Origin: Pedobacter foliorum
GTDB taxonomy: Bacteria > Bacteroidota > Bacteroidia > Sphingobacteriales > Sphingobacteriaceae
Assembly: GCF_013266735.1 (NCBI RefSeq)
Contig: NZ_JABSNU010000002.1
Location: 186,001 to 250,000 of the forward strand
Direction of reading: 5' to 3'
DNA: 64,000 nt
Position numbers and translations under genes: made by a program. This document shows, piece by piece, positions 16,583-25,276 of this stretch; the first letter of the stretch is position 1; the number at the start of each line of letters is the position of its first letter. The notes below the pieces were generated by a model, which saw nothing but the letters and a program-made list of their open reading frames with translations, was not told where the DNA came from and did not search any database.

Positions 16583-18418
16583 ATGAATCGACTGTTATCA
16601 ATCGCTTTGCTGATGATTTGTACCTTCAAATTATCTGCACAAACCAAAATTTCTATCATCCCATTACCGGCGAAATTAGAAGAGCGAAAGGGGAGTTTCA
16701 CCTTAGATAAAAATGTATATATCAGCTATCCTACAGCTGATCTAAAAGAATTGGCAACTTTTGCCCAATCATCAATACAGGAAACTGCGGGGATAAAACC
16801 GGAGTTGCGTACAGGCCTGTGGATGCAGAGAAATGCAAAAACCATAAAGCTTTATATAGATCCAAAAGTTACGGCAAAAGAAGGTTACAACCTTGAAGTT
16901 ACAGAAAAAGGAGCCACTATAACCGCAGGAACAGAAAATGGCCTTTTTTATGGCATACAAACTTTATTGCAATTGGTGCCTGTTAAAGGCGAAAAAAAAC
17001 TGCCTTGTGTTTACATTGAAGACGAACCTCGTTTTAGCTGGAGAGGTATGTTAATGGATAATTGTCGCCATATGTTCTCTGTAGCCTACATTAAGAAGTT
17101 TATTGATCAGCTGGCTAAGCATAAATTAAACAAGTTTCACTGGCATTTAACCGAAGATCAGGGCTGGAGAGTTGAAATTAAAAAGTATCCGAAATTACAG
17201 GAAATAGCGGCCTACAGAAATGGAACACAGATTGGCCCAGACAGAAAAAAAGATGTTGATAGCATTAGATACGGAGGTTACTATACCCAGGAACAGATTA
17301 AAGAAGTTGTTGCTTATGCCACATCAAGATTTGTAGAAGTAATTCCTGAAATTGAAATGCCGGGTCACTCAGTAGCTGCCATCACCGCTTATCCTTATTT
17401 GGCTTGTGGTGATGTTAGTTTTGAAAACGGAAAACCATTTGAAGTAAGAAAAGTATGGGGTGTTTCTAAAGATTTGTATTGTGCAGGAAACGATAGGGTT
17501 TTCACATTTTTGGAAGATGTGCTAAATGAGATAATGCCATTATTTCCTTCTCAATATATCCATATTGGTGGTGATGAAGCTCCGCATGATGCATGGCATA
17601 CTTGTCCGAAATGTCAGGCTCGCATAAAAAAGGAAGGCTTAAAAGATGAGGCCGCACTGCAGAGCTGGTTTATTCAGCGCATGGAGAAATTCATCAACAG
17701 CAAAGGCAAAAAGATAATTGGATGGGAAGAAATTATGCAGGGAGGCCTTGCTGATAATGCCACTGTTCACTCTTGGTTAGGAGTTGAAAGTGGTTTAAAA
17801 GCAGCTAAGAGTGGTCATGATGTAATTATGTCGCCATATTCACATTTGTATATTGATGGCTATCAGGCAGATCCTAAGATTGAGCCAATGGCTATTGGGT
17901 ATTGGGTGCCGCTCGACAGTGTATATGCTTTTGAACCTGTACATCCTGCGTTAACCGAAACTGAGGCCAAGCATATTTTAGGCGCTCAAGGTAATTTGTG
18001 GACAGAATTTATCGGAACTGAAGACTATTTAGAATACATGGTTTTCCCTCGTATTGCAGCTTTGGCTGAAATTGATTGGACACCAAAAGCATTAAGAAAT
18101 TTTGATGATTTTAAAGGCAGATTGACTACTCAATATCAGAGATACGATAAACAGGGATTGCAGTTTAGAATTCCGGTTCCGGTTAGAGAAACAGTTGTAA
18201 ACGCTGATAGCTCGGTTAAAGTAACACTAGCCGATCCTACAAAGGCGAGTACTATCAGGTTTACCACCGATGGATCTGATGTAAATGAGAAATCTCCAAT
18301 ATATAAGCAACCGGTTGCATTAAAAAAAGGTGAGGTAATTCGTTATGCTTTGTTTTTTAACAACAAACGTAAAAGCTCTACAGACTATTTTCCTAAAGCC
18401 GTAAAACAAGCAAAGTAA
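16583..18418 (+). CDS. GH20 beta-N-acetylhexosaminidase
   Basis: The 611-residue enzyme begins with a Sec signal ending near LSAQ. Residues about 20-145 form the GH20b N-terminal domain. The (beta/alpha)8 catalytic domain follows: FSWRGMLMDNCRHMF, then KLNKFHWHLTEDQGWRVEI, VIPEIEMPGHSVAA, and the catalytic pair Asp331-Glu332 in HIGGDEAPHDAW. It removes terminal beta-linked GlcNAc or GalNAc by substrate-assisted catalysis. Residues about 530-605 resemble the chitobiase/hexosaminidase C-terminal module (IRFTTDGSDVNEKSPIYKQP). It is monocistronic between a repeat and a terminator. It is probably periplasmic or surface exposed; the likely targets are chitooligosaccharides, N-glycans or peptidoglycan fragments. 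Confidence 0.95.
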   Translation: MNRLLSIALLMICTFKLSAQTKISIIPLPAKLEERKGSFTLDKNVYISYPTADLKELATFAQSSIQETAGIKPELRTGLWMQRNAKTIKLYIDPKVTAKEGYNLEVTEKGATITAGTENGLFYGIQTLLQLVPVKGEKKLPCVYIEDEPRFSWRGMLMDNCRHMFSVAYIKKFIDQLAKHKLNKFHWHLTEDQGWRVEIKKYPKLQEIAAYRNGTQIGPDRKKDVDSIRYGGYYTQEQIKEVVAYATSRFVEVIPEIEMPGHSVAAITAYPYLACGDVSFENGKPFEVRKVWGVSKDLYCAGNDRVFTFLEDVLNEIMPLFPSQYIHIGGDEAPHDAWHTCPKCQARIKKEGLKDEAALQSWFIQRMEKFINSKGKKIIGWEEIMQGGLADNATVHSWLGVESGLKAAKSGHDVIMSPYSHLYIDGYQADPKIEPMAIGYWVPLDSVYAFEPVHPALTETEAKHILGAQGNLWTEFIGTEDYLEYMVFPRIAALAEIDWTPKALRNFDDFKGRLTTQYQRYDKQGLQFRIPVPVRETVVNADSSVKVTLADPTKASTIRFTTDGSDVNEKSPIYKQPVALKKGEVIRYALFFNNKRKSSTDYFPKAVKQAK

Positions 18419-18423
18419 CATAA

Positions 18424-18462
18424 AGGCTGTAATTGAATAATTCAATTGCAGCCTGATTTTTT
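18424..18462 (+). terminator. Intrinsic terminator after GH20 gene
   Basis: A 14-bp stem (18424-18437 with 18441-18454) with one G-U pair and a 3-base loop is followed by a T6 run at 18457-18462, six bases after the stop codon. Confidence 0.9.
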
Positions 18463-18582
18463 CACCGACGTTTTCTTACCATTCGTCGAGTTTTTTGTCT
18501 GTTTTGGCCGGATACTGCTGGTATGATTTGGTAATTACCCTCATCTTTAGGGTAAGTTATTCATTTGACAGATCATAAAGCG

Positions 18583-18810
18583 ATGAACACAATTAGTTTT
18601 AAAACCTCGGTAAAAGATAAATATGAGTTGATTTCTATCAGACCTATATTAGATATCATATTTGGTGAAAGTAATTGGTCGTTCAAAACTGATGGCATTG
18701 ATAAAATATTGAGTGTGGTAAGTTCTGTTCCATGCGCCCCAATGGTTAACTACATCCTAAAAGATAAAGGTTTTCATTGTGAGGAATTAACCCCATCTTT
18801 AGGTTTCTAA
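18583..18810 (+). CDS. Small ferredoxin-fold (HMA-like) protein
   Basis: The 75-residue product lacks a signal peptide. The frame could begin at TTG 18565, but ATG 18583 (MNTISFKTSV) is the natural start. It resembles the 74-residue protein at 35750-35974: both have an N-terminal FKT strand, a WSFKT/WTIDQ strand, a DKILSVV/DCVLRIV strand and helix, and a C-terminal KGFHCEEL/NGYQCEEL ending. This is the beta-alpha-beta-beta-alpha-beta order of heavy-metal-associated domains, but the CxxC metal loop is absent. Its function is unknown; it could be a protein-protein module or a non-metal relative of copper chaperones. Confidence 0.7.
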   Translation: MNTISFKTSVKDKYELISIRPILDIIFGESNWSFKTDGIDKILSVVSSVPCAPMVNYILKDKGFHCEELTPSLGF

Positions 18811-18817
18811 AATTGAT

Positions 18818-18825
18818 TATCTTTG
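18818..18825 (+). promoter_or_regulatory. Bacteroidota-type -7 promoter box
   Basis: The octamer tatctttg fits the TAnnTTTG -7 consensus and ends 7 bases before ATG 18833. The transcript would have an almost absent leader. No convincing -33 TTTG was seen, so this is moderate evidence. Confidence 0.45.
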
Positions 18826-18832
18826 TGGCAAT

Positions 18833-19246
18833 ATGTTGGAAATCAAAGCTGTAAATTATAAGGTGCTGCTGTTTCGCTGGATAGCAGGGCTTTTTATATT
18901 GTTAAACATATTTGCATTTTCTGGTGCTGTTTCCCGTGTTTTTTCTGTTAACTTAACACGTACTACAACTGAATTAAAAGTAGTTAGTAGGGTTGTAGCC
19001 GGTAGTAAGATATTTTATAAGAGTTTTGTGGACAAGCTCAACAGAGTTTATCCTGATCTAATTTCATTAGAAAGTGCTTTTAAGAACCTAGTGATACTTA
19101 AGAACAATATTGTTCATGTTCAGTTCACTACAAATTCTATTTTAGTACTTCTTATTAATTTTCTAATAGGATTTATGCCCGCGGTGCTGTTTCTTTTTTA
19201 TCCAGCGCATCAAAAGAACGAGTCTCATACTTGCGCGTCATTCTGA
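18833..19246 (+). CDS. Hypothetical two-TM membrane protein
   Basis: I do not recognise this 137-residue product. It has a basic N-terminus, a TM helix at about residues 14-36 (FRWIAGLFILLNIFAFSGAV), an external segment of about 75 residues rich in Val, Ser and Lys, and a second TM at about 107-128 (ILVLLINFLIGFMPAVLFLFY). The C-terminal tail (NESHTCASF) is encoded within a partial repeat (cgtcattctgagac), so the original C-terminus may have been replaced by repeat insertion. The candidate promoter just upstream and even codon use support it being a real gene. Confidence 0.6.
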   Translation: MLEIKAVNYKVLLFRWIAGLFILLNIFAFSGAVSRVFSVNLTRTTTELKVVSRVVAGSKIFYKSFVDKLNRVYPDLISLESAFKNLVILKNNIVHVQFTTNSILVLLINFLIGFMPAVLFLFYPAHQKNESHTCASF

Positions 19247-19273
19247 GACCTTAGCATTAGAGTTTAATCGGCC

Positions 19274-19657
19274 GGTCATCCTGAATTTATTTCAGGACCC
19301 CTCAAGAGAAAGAAAGCCTTGCTAGTGCGAGGTCCTGAAATAAATTTACTGTTGTCCGGAGAAAGTTTTATAATAAATTTTAACCGGACAGCCGACTTAC
19401 AAATGGCTGCAATATTTGGCTTCTGAAATATTATTTTCCTGAATATTGCAGCTATAAAGAGTTAAGAATGCTAAAACACGAATTATAATCTAATTTTCTC
19501 CGGACAGCCGGATTTAAATAGGAATTTTAAAAATGGGAAAAACAGAGGGCTTGCTTTTTCAAAAGACAAAAAAAACACTGTTTTTAGCTTAATTTAAATG
19601 ATTTAATGGTGTGTTTAGATTTTAACCGGACAACAGTGAAATAAATTCAGGATGACG
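19274..19657. repeat. REP-like palindrome interrupted by an insertion
   Basis: The left arm (ggtcatcctgaatttatttc at 19274-19293, continuing to 19305) and the right arm (ggtcctgaaataaatt at 19331-19346, resuming with gaaataaattcaggatgacg at 19638-19657) form one copy of the window's CGTCATCCTGAAT palindrome family. The right arm is split by the 290-base element at 19347-19637. Confidence 0.88.
19347..19637. mobile_element. MITE-like non-autonomous transposable element nested in the REP-like palindrome
   Basis: The element has 12-bp perfect terminal inverted repeats, actgttgtccgg at 19348-19359 and ccggacaacagt at 19626-19637. It is flanked by 10-bp direct repeats gaaataaatt (19337-19346 and 19638-19647), as left by transposase-made staggered cuts. 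Joining the flanks at the duplication restores the intact repeat arm seen at 32332-32357, which is direct evidence of insertion. Inside, two further copies of the end motif (ccggacagccg at 19384-19394 and 19500-19510) suggest nested or collapsed ends. No transposase is encoded, so movement would depend on an enzyme elsewhere. The 10-bp duplication would fit an IS4-like source; that is a guess. Confidence 0.82.
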
Positions 19658-19752
19658 ACTGCTTTAGCAAGTTCGTGTAGTTTTCAAATACCATTAATTA
19701 TTTTTTTCACGGAAGGTTTATAGCCGAAAGGCTTTTTCCTATAATTTTTTTT

Positions 19753-19923
19753 ATGAAACGCTTTAAAAAAGCAATGCGTTTTTCGGGACTCATTGTATTG
19801 ATAATATTGGCTTGTTTTGGAATAGGACTAGGCGGTACTCCGCCGGTAATACCGGTTTTGAGAACCAAGCAAGAAACAGAATTGTCTGAAACCAAGGATG
19901 ATGATGAAAATGAAAGAAAATAA
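19753..19923 (+). CDS. Small single-pass membrane protein (56 aa)
   Basis: The 56-residue frame begins ATG 19753 with a basic start (MKRFKKAMRF), followed by one TM helix at about residues 9-28 (SGLIVLIILACFGIGLGG), a Pro-rich turn (TPPVIPVL) and a strongly charged tail (ETKDDDENERK). Small proteins with a Gly-Gly-x-Pro-Pro turn after the helix are familiar from Bacteroidota, but I know of no function. It ends 29 bases before the GH95-type gene and may be cotranscribed with it. The typical codon use and clean topology support a real gene. Confidence 0.65.
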   Translation: MKRFKKAMRFSGLIVLIILACFGIGLGGTPPVIPVLRTKQETELSETKDDDENERK

Positions 19924-19952
19924 CTTACTTTTAATATAGGTTAGGAAATCTT

Positions 19953-22238
19953 ATGAACAAAACAATTGCATTACTCCTTTTTACTTTTGCATCAATCACA
20001 GCAATTGGGCAAAGTCCAAAACATGATTTACGATTCAATAAACTGGCATCCCAATGGGATGAAGCTATCCCTTTGGGTAATGGAACATTAGGCGCTTTAA
20101 TTTGGCAAAAAGGAGAGCGATTGAGGTTTTCTTTAGATAGAGTCGATGTTTGGGATATGCGCCCTATGAAAGGCTTACACCGTAAAGAATTCAGTTATCA
20201 ATGGGTAATAGATCAGGTAAATAAAAAGGATTACGCCCCAGTCCAGCAGTATTTTGATGCGCCTTATGATAATGAGCCGGCACCTTCAAAAATACCAGGA
20301 GGTGCTCTTGAATTTGAAACCAAAGATTGGGGTAAGGCGCAAGATGTGCATTTGTCTATAAAAGATGCAGTTTGTGAAGTTAAATGGGCAAATGGAGTTA
20401 TACTAAAAACTTTTGTTGATGCAGTAAAACCACTTGGCTGGTTCAGATTTGAAAATGTAAGTGGTGATTTTAAACCACATTTAATAGCACCAAGATATCA
20501 GGGAGAAGTTAAAGTTTCGGGTGATCCGGTGGGTGGTGATGACCTGTCGAGATTAGGATATAAGCAGGGAATGATTAAACAAAACGGGAACAGCATCACT
20601 TATCATCAGGAAGGATGGGGCGGATTTACTTACGATATTAACGTTAGATGGAAAAGGGTTGACAGCAAAACTGTTGAGGGCGTTTGGAGCATTTCCTCAC
20701 AGTACCCTAGTAAGCCAGTAAATAAAAAGGCGGCGGTAGTTACTCAAGATGCCATTTCAGCTAATTTTAATAAGGACTTAACTGCCCATACTAAATGGTG
20801 GGGTAATTTTTGGAGTAAGTCGGCAATTCACGTGCCTGATACTTTGATAGAAAAACAATGGTATTTGGAACAGTATAAGTTTGGTTCGGTAGCCAGAGCC
20901 GATGCACCCCCGATTTCATTGCAGGCAGTGTGGACTGCAGACAATGGCAGAATACCACCATGGAAAGGTGATTATCATCATGATTTAAATACCCAGCTTA
21001 GTTATTGGCCTTCTTATAGTGGTAACCACCTTGATGAGGCGATGGGTTACATCAATCACATGGAAGAGAATAAAGCAAACTATAAACGTTATACTAAGCT
21101 TTATTTTGGTACAGATGGAATTGCAGTACCCGGTGTAACTACTTTGGATGGTACAGAAATGGGCGGATGGATACAGTATTCATTATCGCCAACCGTTTCT
21201 TCATGGTTAGGTCAGCATTATTACCTGCAATGGCGCTACAGCATGGATAGGACTTTTCTTAAAAATAAAACTTATCCATGGATCAAAGGAGCTGCCATAT
21301 TTCTGGAAAATATAACTGTTAAAGATGCAAATGGATACAGAAAATTAAAAATCAGTTCAAGTCCTGAAATTAACGACAATGACCTTAGCGCATGGTTTTC
21401 AGAAAATACAAACTATGATCTTGCTCTAATGAAGTTTACCTTTAAGGCAGCGGCAGAATTAGCTACTGAACTTGGATTAAAAACTGAGGCTGCTAAGTGG
21501 ACCAAATTGTTAAATGAGTTTGATGATTTTTCAATAACGGATAACGATGAACTTAAATTTGCACCTAGTTTAAACTACAAAGAATCGCACAGGCATTTTT
21601 CTCATATGATGGCAATTCATCCATTGGGATTAATAAAATGGGAAGATGGAGCGAAAGCACAGTCTATTATAAAAAATACAATTCAGCTATTAGATAAAAT
21701 CGGACCAGATTACTGGTGCGGTTATTCTTATTCATGGCTTGCAAATATGAAGGCAAGAGCCAAAGATGGAGAAGGTGCTGCAAAAGATCTGCAAATATTC
21801 GCAAAGGCTTTTTGTTCTATAAATAGCTTCCACTTAAACGGAGATCAAACAAAAACAGGGTTGTCGAAATTTCAATACAGGCCTTTTACACTTGAAGGAA
21901 ATTTTGCATTTGCAGCTGGTTTGCAAGAAATGCTATTACAGAGTTACGCCGGCTTTATTGAAATTATGCCTGCCATACCTGCCGAATGGAAAGACGCTTC
22001 GTTTGAAAACTTACGTACCGAAGGTGCATTTTTGGTAAGCGCTAAAAAAGCAGGTGGACAGGTAGATGAAGTTAAAATAGTTTCCGAAAAGGGCGGTGTA
22101 ACGAAATTGAAGCTTCCATTTAAGACGCATTTTATTGTCTCAAATAAAGATTTTAAAGTAAAGTCTGATGGAAATGGATTTTTAGAATTGACGGCTAAGC
22201 CAGGTGCGGTATTGGTGTTGAAAAATGGTTATGAATAA
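19953..22238 (+). CDS. GH95-type glycoside hydrolase, divergent active site
   Basis: The 761-residue protein has a Sec signal ending near AIGQ. The N-terminal beta-sandwich domain (WDEAIPLGNGTLGALIWQKG) and the (alpha/alpha)6 catalytic region follow the GH95 plan (alpha-1,2-L-fucosidase or L-galactosidase). By motif comparison with the neighbour at 22346, the Asn pair region reads YHHDLNTQLSYW, the general-acid Glu is kept in SSSPEIND, and the later catalytic Asp motif QIDGNFG is here TLEGNFA (Asp to Glu). HFSHMMAIHPLG replaces [12 protein letters not shown]. These differences suggest altered specificity or weak activity. It is probably periplasmic and adjacent to a canonical paralogue 107 bases downstream. 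Confidence 0.8.
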   Translation: MNKTIALLLFTFASITAIGQSPKHDLRFNKLASQWDEAIPLGNGTLGALIWQKGERLRFSLDRVDVWDMRPMKGLHRKEFSYQWVIDQVNKKDYAPVQQYFDAPYDNEPAPSKIPGGALEFETKDWGKAQDVHLSIKDAVCEVKWANGVILKTFVDAVKPLGWFRFENVSGDFKPHLIAPRYQGEVKVSGDPVGGDDLSRLGYKQGMIKQNGNSITYHQEGWGGFTYDINVRWKRVDSKTVEGVWSISSQYPSKPVNKKAAVVTQDAISANFNKDLTAHTKWWGNFWSKSAIHVPDTLIEKQWYLEQYKFGSVARADAPPISLQAVWTADNGRIPPWKGDYHHDLNTQLSYWPSYSGNHLDEAMGYINHMEENKANYKRYTKLYFGTDGIAVPGVTTLDGTEMGGWIQYSLSPTVSSWLGQHYYLQWRYSMDRTFLKNKTYPWIKGAAIFLENITVKDANGYRKLKISSSPEINDNDLSAWFSENTNYDLALMKFTFKAAAELATELGLKTEAAKWTKLLNEFDDFSITDNDELKFAPSLNYKESHRHFSHMMAIHPLGLIKWEDGAKAQSIIKNTIQLLDKIGPDYWCGYSYSWLANMKARAKDGEGAAKDLQIFAKAFCSINSFHLNGDQTKTGLSKFQYRPFTLEGNFAFAAGLQEMLLQSYAGFIEIMPAIPAEWKDASFENLRTEGAFLVSAKKAGGQVDEVKIVSEKGGVTKLKLPFKTHFIVSNKDFKVKSDGNGFLELTAKPGAVLVLKNGYE

Positions 22239-22345
22239 GCACCTCTCTTTAGAATGCCAATATTGCTTAATAATTTGACAAATACAGCTAATTTCTAAAG
22301 CTGTAATGTCCTTTCTTTGAGTACCAAATAAAATAATTACTAAAG

Positions 22346-24799
22346 ATGAATTTGTCCCAAAAGACCTGCATTTCGTTTTTTTGCTTCACCTTAAGTGGTT
22401 TGTCGCTATTCGCACAGACAGATCAGGAAGTAAAATTTAAATCTCCAGCTAACCATTTTACTGAATCTAGTCCTGTTGGCAATGGTCGACTAGGCGCTAT
22501 GGTATTTGGTAATCCAAACAAAGAAAGGATTGTTTTAAACGAAATTTCTATGTGGTCGGGTGGGGTAGAAAATCCAAATAGGAACGATGCCGCAACTCAT
22601 TTGCCGGTTATTCAACAATTACTGAAGGATGGTAAAAATAAAGAGGCACAAGAGCTGTTACAAAAGTATTTTACAAGCGCCGGAGCCGGTTCTGGTTTTG
22701 GTAATGGAGCAAACGTAAAGTTTGGATGCTACCAGATACTTTCAGATATGTTTATCAATTGGAGAGATACAACTGCAAAAGTAACGGGTTACAAAAGAAC
22801 TTTAAATATAGATAAAGCCATTTCTGTTACAGAATGGAGTAGATCTGGCGTGAACTTTAAAGAAGAAGTAATTGTAAGTGCTCCTCAGCAAGCCATTATT
22901 ATTCGTTTAACTTCCAGTAGACCAAAAGCGTTAAATTTTGATCTGTCGTTAAGCAGGAAAGAAAATGCAGCGTTTTCGTCGCAGGGAAATGGACTTACTA
23001 TGACAGGGCAATTACCTGCAGGTGATGGCGACAAAGGAATTCTTTTCGCAGCCTTTGCAAAAGCCATTTCATCGACAGGAAAAATAACCGCTAAAAATAA
23101 TTCACTTACAGTTGATGGCGCAACAGAATGTCTTATTGTAATTAGTGCTGCAACAGACATGAACTGGCCAAACGTAACGCAACGTGGTGCTGCACCATTA
23201 CCTGTAGCTAAAAAATACGTTGATGAGGCAAGCAAACTTCCATGGCTAACTTTGCAAGCAAAGCAACGCGAAGATTTTCAAGCTTACTATAATCGTTGTA
23301 AGATTCAGCTTGGAGATAAAGAGGATGCCGCTATTGCAGCACTTTCTACAGCAGAGCGACTGATGCGTTTTGCTAAAGGAGATCGTGATGTAACCCTGCC
23401 AGCCTTGTATTTTAATTTTGGTAGATACCTTTTGATTTCAAGTTCTCGCCCTGGAGGCTTGCCTGCCAACCTGCAAGGGATTTGGGCTGAAGAGTATCAA
23501 ACTCCATGGAATGGAGATTATCACTTAGATATAAACGTTCAAATGAATTACTGGTTAGCTGAGAATACAAACTTAGCTGACATACATAAACCCCTAATTG
23601 AGTTCACTAAATTTTTGGTTGCCCCAGGACAGAAAACGGCAAAGGCCTATTATAACAGCACAGGTTGGGTTGCGCACGTGATCGCAAATCCATGGGGATT
23701 TACTGCTCCAGGTGAGCATGCCTCATGGGGTTCAGTACTTTCTGGCGGTGCATGGTTAAGCAGTCATTTATGGCAACATTATCTGTATAACCCAAATAAA
23801 AAGACATTAGCAGAGATTTATCCGGTACTAAAAGGAGCAACAAAATTTTATACCGATATCTTAATTGAAGATCCGGTAACAAAATGGTTAGTAACTGCAC
23901 CGTCAAACTCTCCTGAAAACTCCTATAAAACAGAGGAAGGCTTTGAGGGACAAACTACAATGGGTCCAACTATGGATATGCAGATAGGAAGAGAAATGAT
24001 GAGTAATACCATCGCTGCGGCTAAGTTGTTAGGAGTAGATAAAAGCTGGACAGACAGTTTACAGCAATTAAAAGCCCGTTTAGCTCCTAATCAGATCAGC
24101 AAAAGAACTGGCGGGATACAAGAATGGATTAGAGATTATGAAGATCCTGAGGTAACGCATCGTCATGTTTCCCATTTGTATGGCTTGTATCCTTATGATG
24201 AAATCACTCAGTTAGAAACACCTCTATTAATGCAAGCAGCCAGAAAAACCTTGGAGAGAAGAGGTGATGGAGGTACTGGTTGGTCGAGAGCATGGAAGGT
24301 AAACTTCTGGGCTAGACTTGGTGATGGTGATCATGCATGGAAGGTTTTTAAAGCGCTACTGGCACCTGCTGTTGCTGGAAGCACGATTTCTATGACAAGC
24401 GGTGCGGGAACTTATGCTAATCTGTTTTGTGCACATCCACCATTCCAGATTGATGGAAATTTTGGTGGTACAGCAGCTATAGCTGAAATGTTGTTGCAAA
24501 GTAATGGCAAGAACTCTGTGATACGCTTGTTACCTGCATTACCAACAAATGCTGATTGGAGCAGTGGTAATGTAAATGGAATGCGTGCAAGAAATGGTTT
24601 TGAGCTTAGTTTTAGCTGGAAGAACAGTAAACTAACCAAGGCTGAGATATTGTCAGTAAGCGGAGCTGAATGTTATGTTCAGTTATCAGCTGGAACATCT
24701 GTTTACAATAGTGCAGGTAAAAAGGTGGCACTAAATACCGAAGCTGGTAATGTAGTTAGCTTTAATACCACTAAAGGAAGCAAATATTTTATAAAGTAA
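22346..24799 (+). CDS. GH95 family alpha-L-fucosidase/galactosidase-like enzyme
   Basis: The 817-residue protein has a Sec signal ending LFAQ. The N-terminal beta-sandwich contains [17 protein letters not shown] and [12 protein letters not shown], the GH95 signature. The catalytic barrel has [14 protein letters not shown] (Asn pair region), SNSPENSY (general-acid Glu), [16 protein letters not shown] and [20 protein letters not shown] (Asp that activates the base Asn). Such enzymes invert alpha-1,2-linked L-fucose or related L-galactose on xyloglucan, pectin or host glycans. It lies beside a divergent paralogue and downstream of the GH20 gene, so fucosylated glycans may be a target. Specificity between fucose and galactose is not decidable here. 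Confidence 0.92.
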   Translation: MNLSQKTCISFFCFTLSGLSLFAQTDQEVKFKSPANHFTESSPVGNGRLGAMVFGNPNKERIVLNEISMWSGGVENPNRNDAATHLPVIQQLLKDGKNKEAQELLQKYFTSAGAGSGFGNGANVKFGCYQILSDMFINWRDTTAKVTGYKRTLNIDKAISVTEWSRSGVNFKEEVIVSAPQQAIIIRLTSSRPKALNFDLSLSRKENAAFSSQGNGLTMTGQLPAGDGDKGILFAAFAKAISSTGKITAKNNSLTVDGATECLIVISAATDMNWPNVTQRGAAPLPVAKKYVDEASKLPWLTLQAKQREDFQAYYNRCKIQLGDKEDAAIAALSTAERLMRFAKGDRDVTLPALYFNFGRYLLISSSRPGGLPANLQGIWAEEYQTPWNGDYHLDINVQMNYWLAENTNLADIHKPLIEFTKFLVAPGQKTAKAYYNSTGWVAHVIANPWGFTAPGEHASWGSVLSGGAWLSSHLWQHYLYNPNKKTLAEIYPVLKGATKFYTDILIEDPVTKWLVTAPSNSPENSYKTEEGFEGQTTMGPTMDMQIGREMMSNTIAAAKLLGVDKSWTDSLQQLKARLAPNQISKRTGGIQEWIRDYEDPEVTHRHVSHLYGLYPYDEITQLETPLLMQAARKTLERRGDGGTGWSRAWKVNFWARLGDGDHAWKVFKALLAPAVAGSTISMTSGAGTYANLFCAHPPFQIDGNFGGTAAIAEMLLQSNGKNSVIRLLPALPTNADWSSGNVNGMRARNGFELSFSWKNSKLTKAEILSVSGAECYVQLSAGTSVYNSAGKKVALNTEAGNVVSFNTTKGSKYFIK

Positions 24800-24801
24800 G
24801 T

Positions 24802-25110
24802 TTAAAAAGGATGTACACTTTCATCTAAAATTCTATTCCATTCCCTATGTCTTTTTAAGTATGTTACTACAAACGGACATAAGGGAATGAGTTTATAACC
24901 ATTGTCTTCTATATAGGTTAATGTTTTCTCAACTATTGCAGTTGCGGTTCCTCTTCCTTTAAGCTCTTCAGGAGCTTCCGTATGAATAAGCCATATCTTT
25001 TTTCCGTGTTCCTTGTAATCTATAAAGGTTACATAATCATCTGTTTTAAGTTCAAATCTGTTTTTCTCTGTATTTTTAGTCAGAGGTAAATCGTTAAATT
25101 CTATATTCAT
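24802..25110 (-). CDS. Short GNAT-family N-acetyltransferase (YjdJ-like)
   Basis: The 102-residue protein matches the short GNAT group. It has an N-terminal RFELKTDDYVTFIDYKEHGKKIWLIHTEAPEELKGRGTATAIVEK region at 24974-25057 carrying the acetyl-CoA loop (GRGTA), then GYKLIPLCPFVVTYLKRHREW, where Pro-Xaa-Cys-Pro-Phe-Val is the family hallmark. It would use acetyl-CoA; the acceptor is not known. The gene is convergent with the GH95 gene, their stops 2 bases apart, and has its own promoter region of about 165 bases shared with the divergent heme operon. Confidence 0.9.
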   Translation of the reverse strand: MNIEFNDLPLTKNTEKNRFELKTDDYVTFIDYKEHGKKIWLIHTEAPEELKGRGTATAIVEKTLTYIEDNGYKLIPLCPFVVTYLKRHREWNRILDESVHPF

Positions 25111-25276
25111 TTTTTATAGTATTTAGTGTGATATATGCTATAACAATTTAAGCATTTAAAAGTTTATTCCAGGTTTTTGTGAAAAATAATAATTGCTATT
25201 TAAAGTATTTATTTTAACTTTATAAAACAGGGTAAACGAAAGTTTGTCCATACAATTGAAACCAAATTTAGAACGT

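Larger units (their letters stand above)
19247..19752. other. Repeat-rich intergenic region
   Basis: This 506-base gap contains a partial repeat at 19239-19254, a REP-like palindrome starting at 19274, and a 290-base transposon-like insertion within it (listed separately). No coding sequence is seen until the small gene at 19753. The insertion body is AT-rich and has no long open frame. Confidence 0.8.

Noticed and set aside
19274..19657. CRISPR array
   Set aside because: The repeated units are inverted palindromes of one REP-like copy plus a transposon-like insertion; there are no evenly spaced direct repeats with spacers and no cas genes.
19707..19895. 62-codon minus-strand frame
   Set aside because: It runs opposite to the 56-residue membrane protein, which has the better start, topology and codon use.
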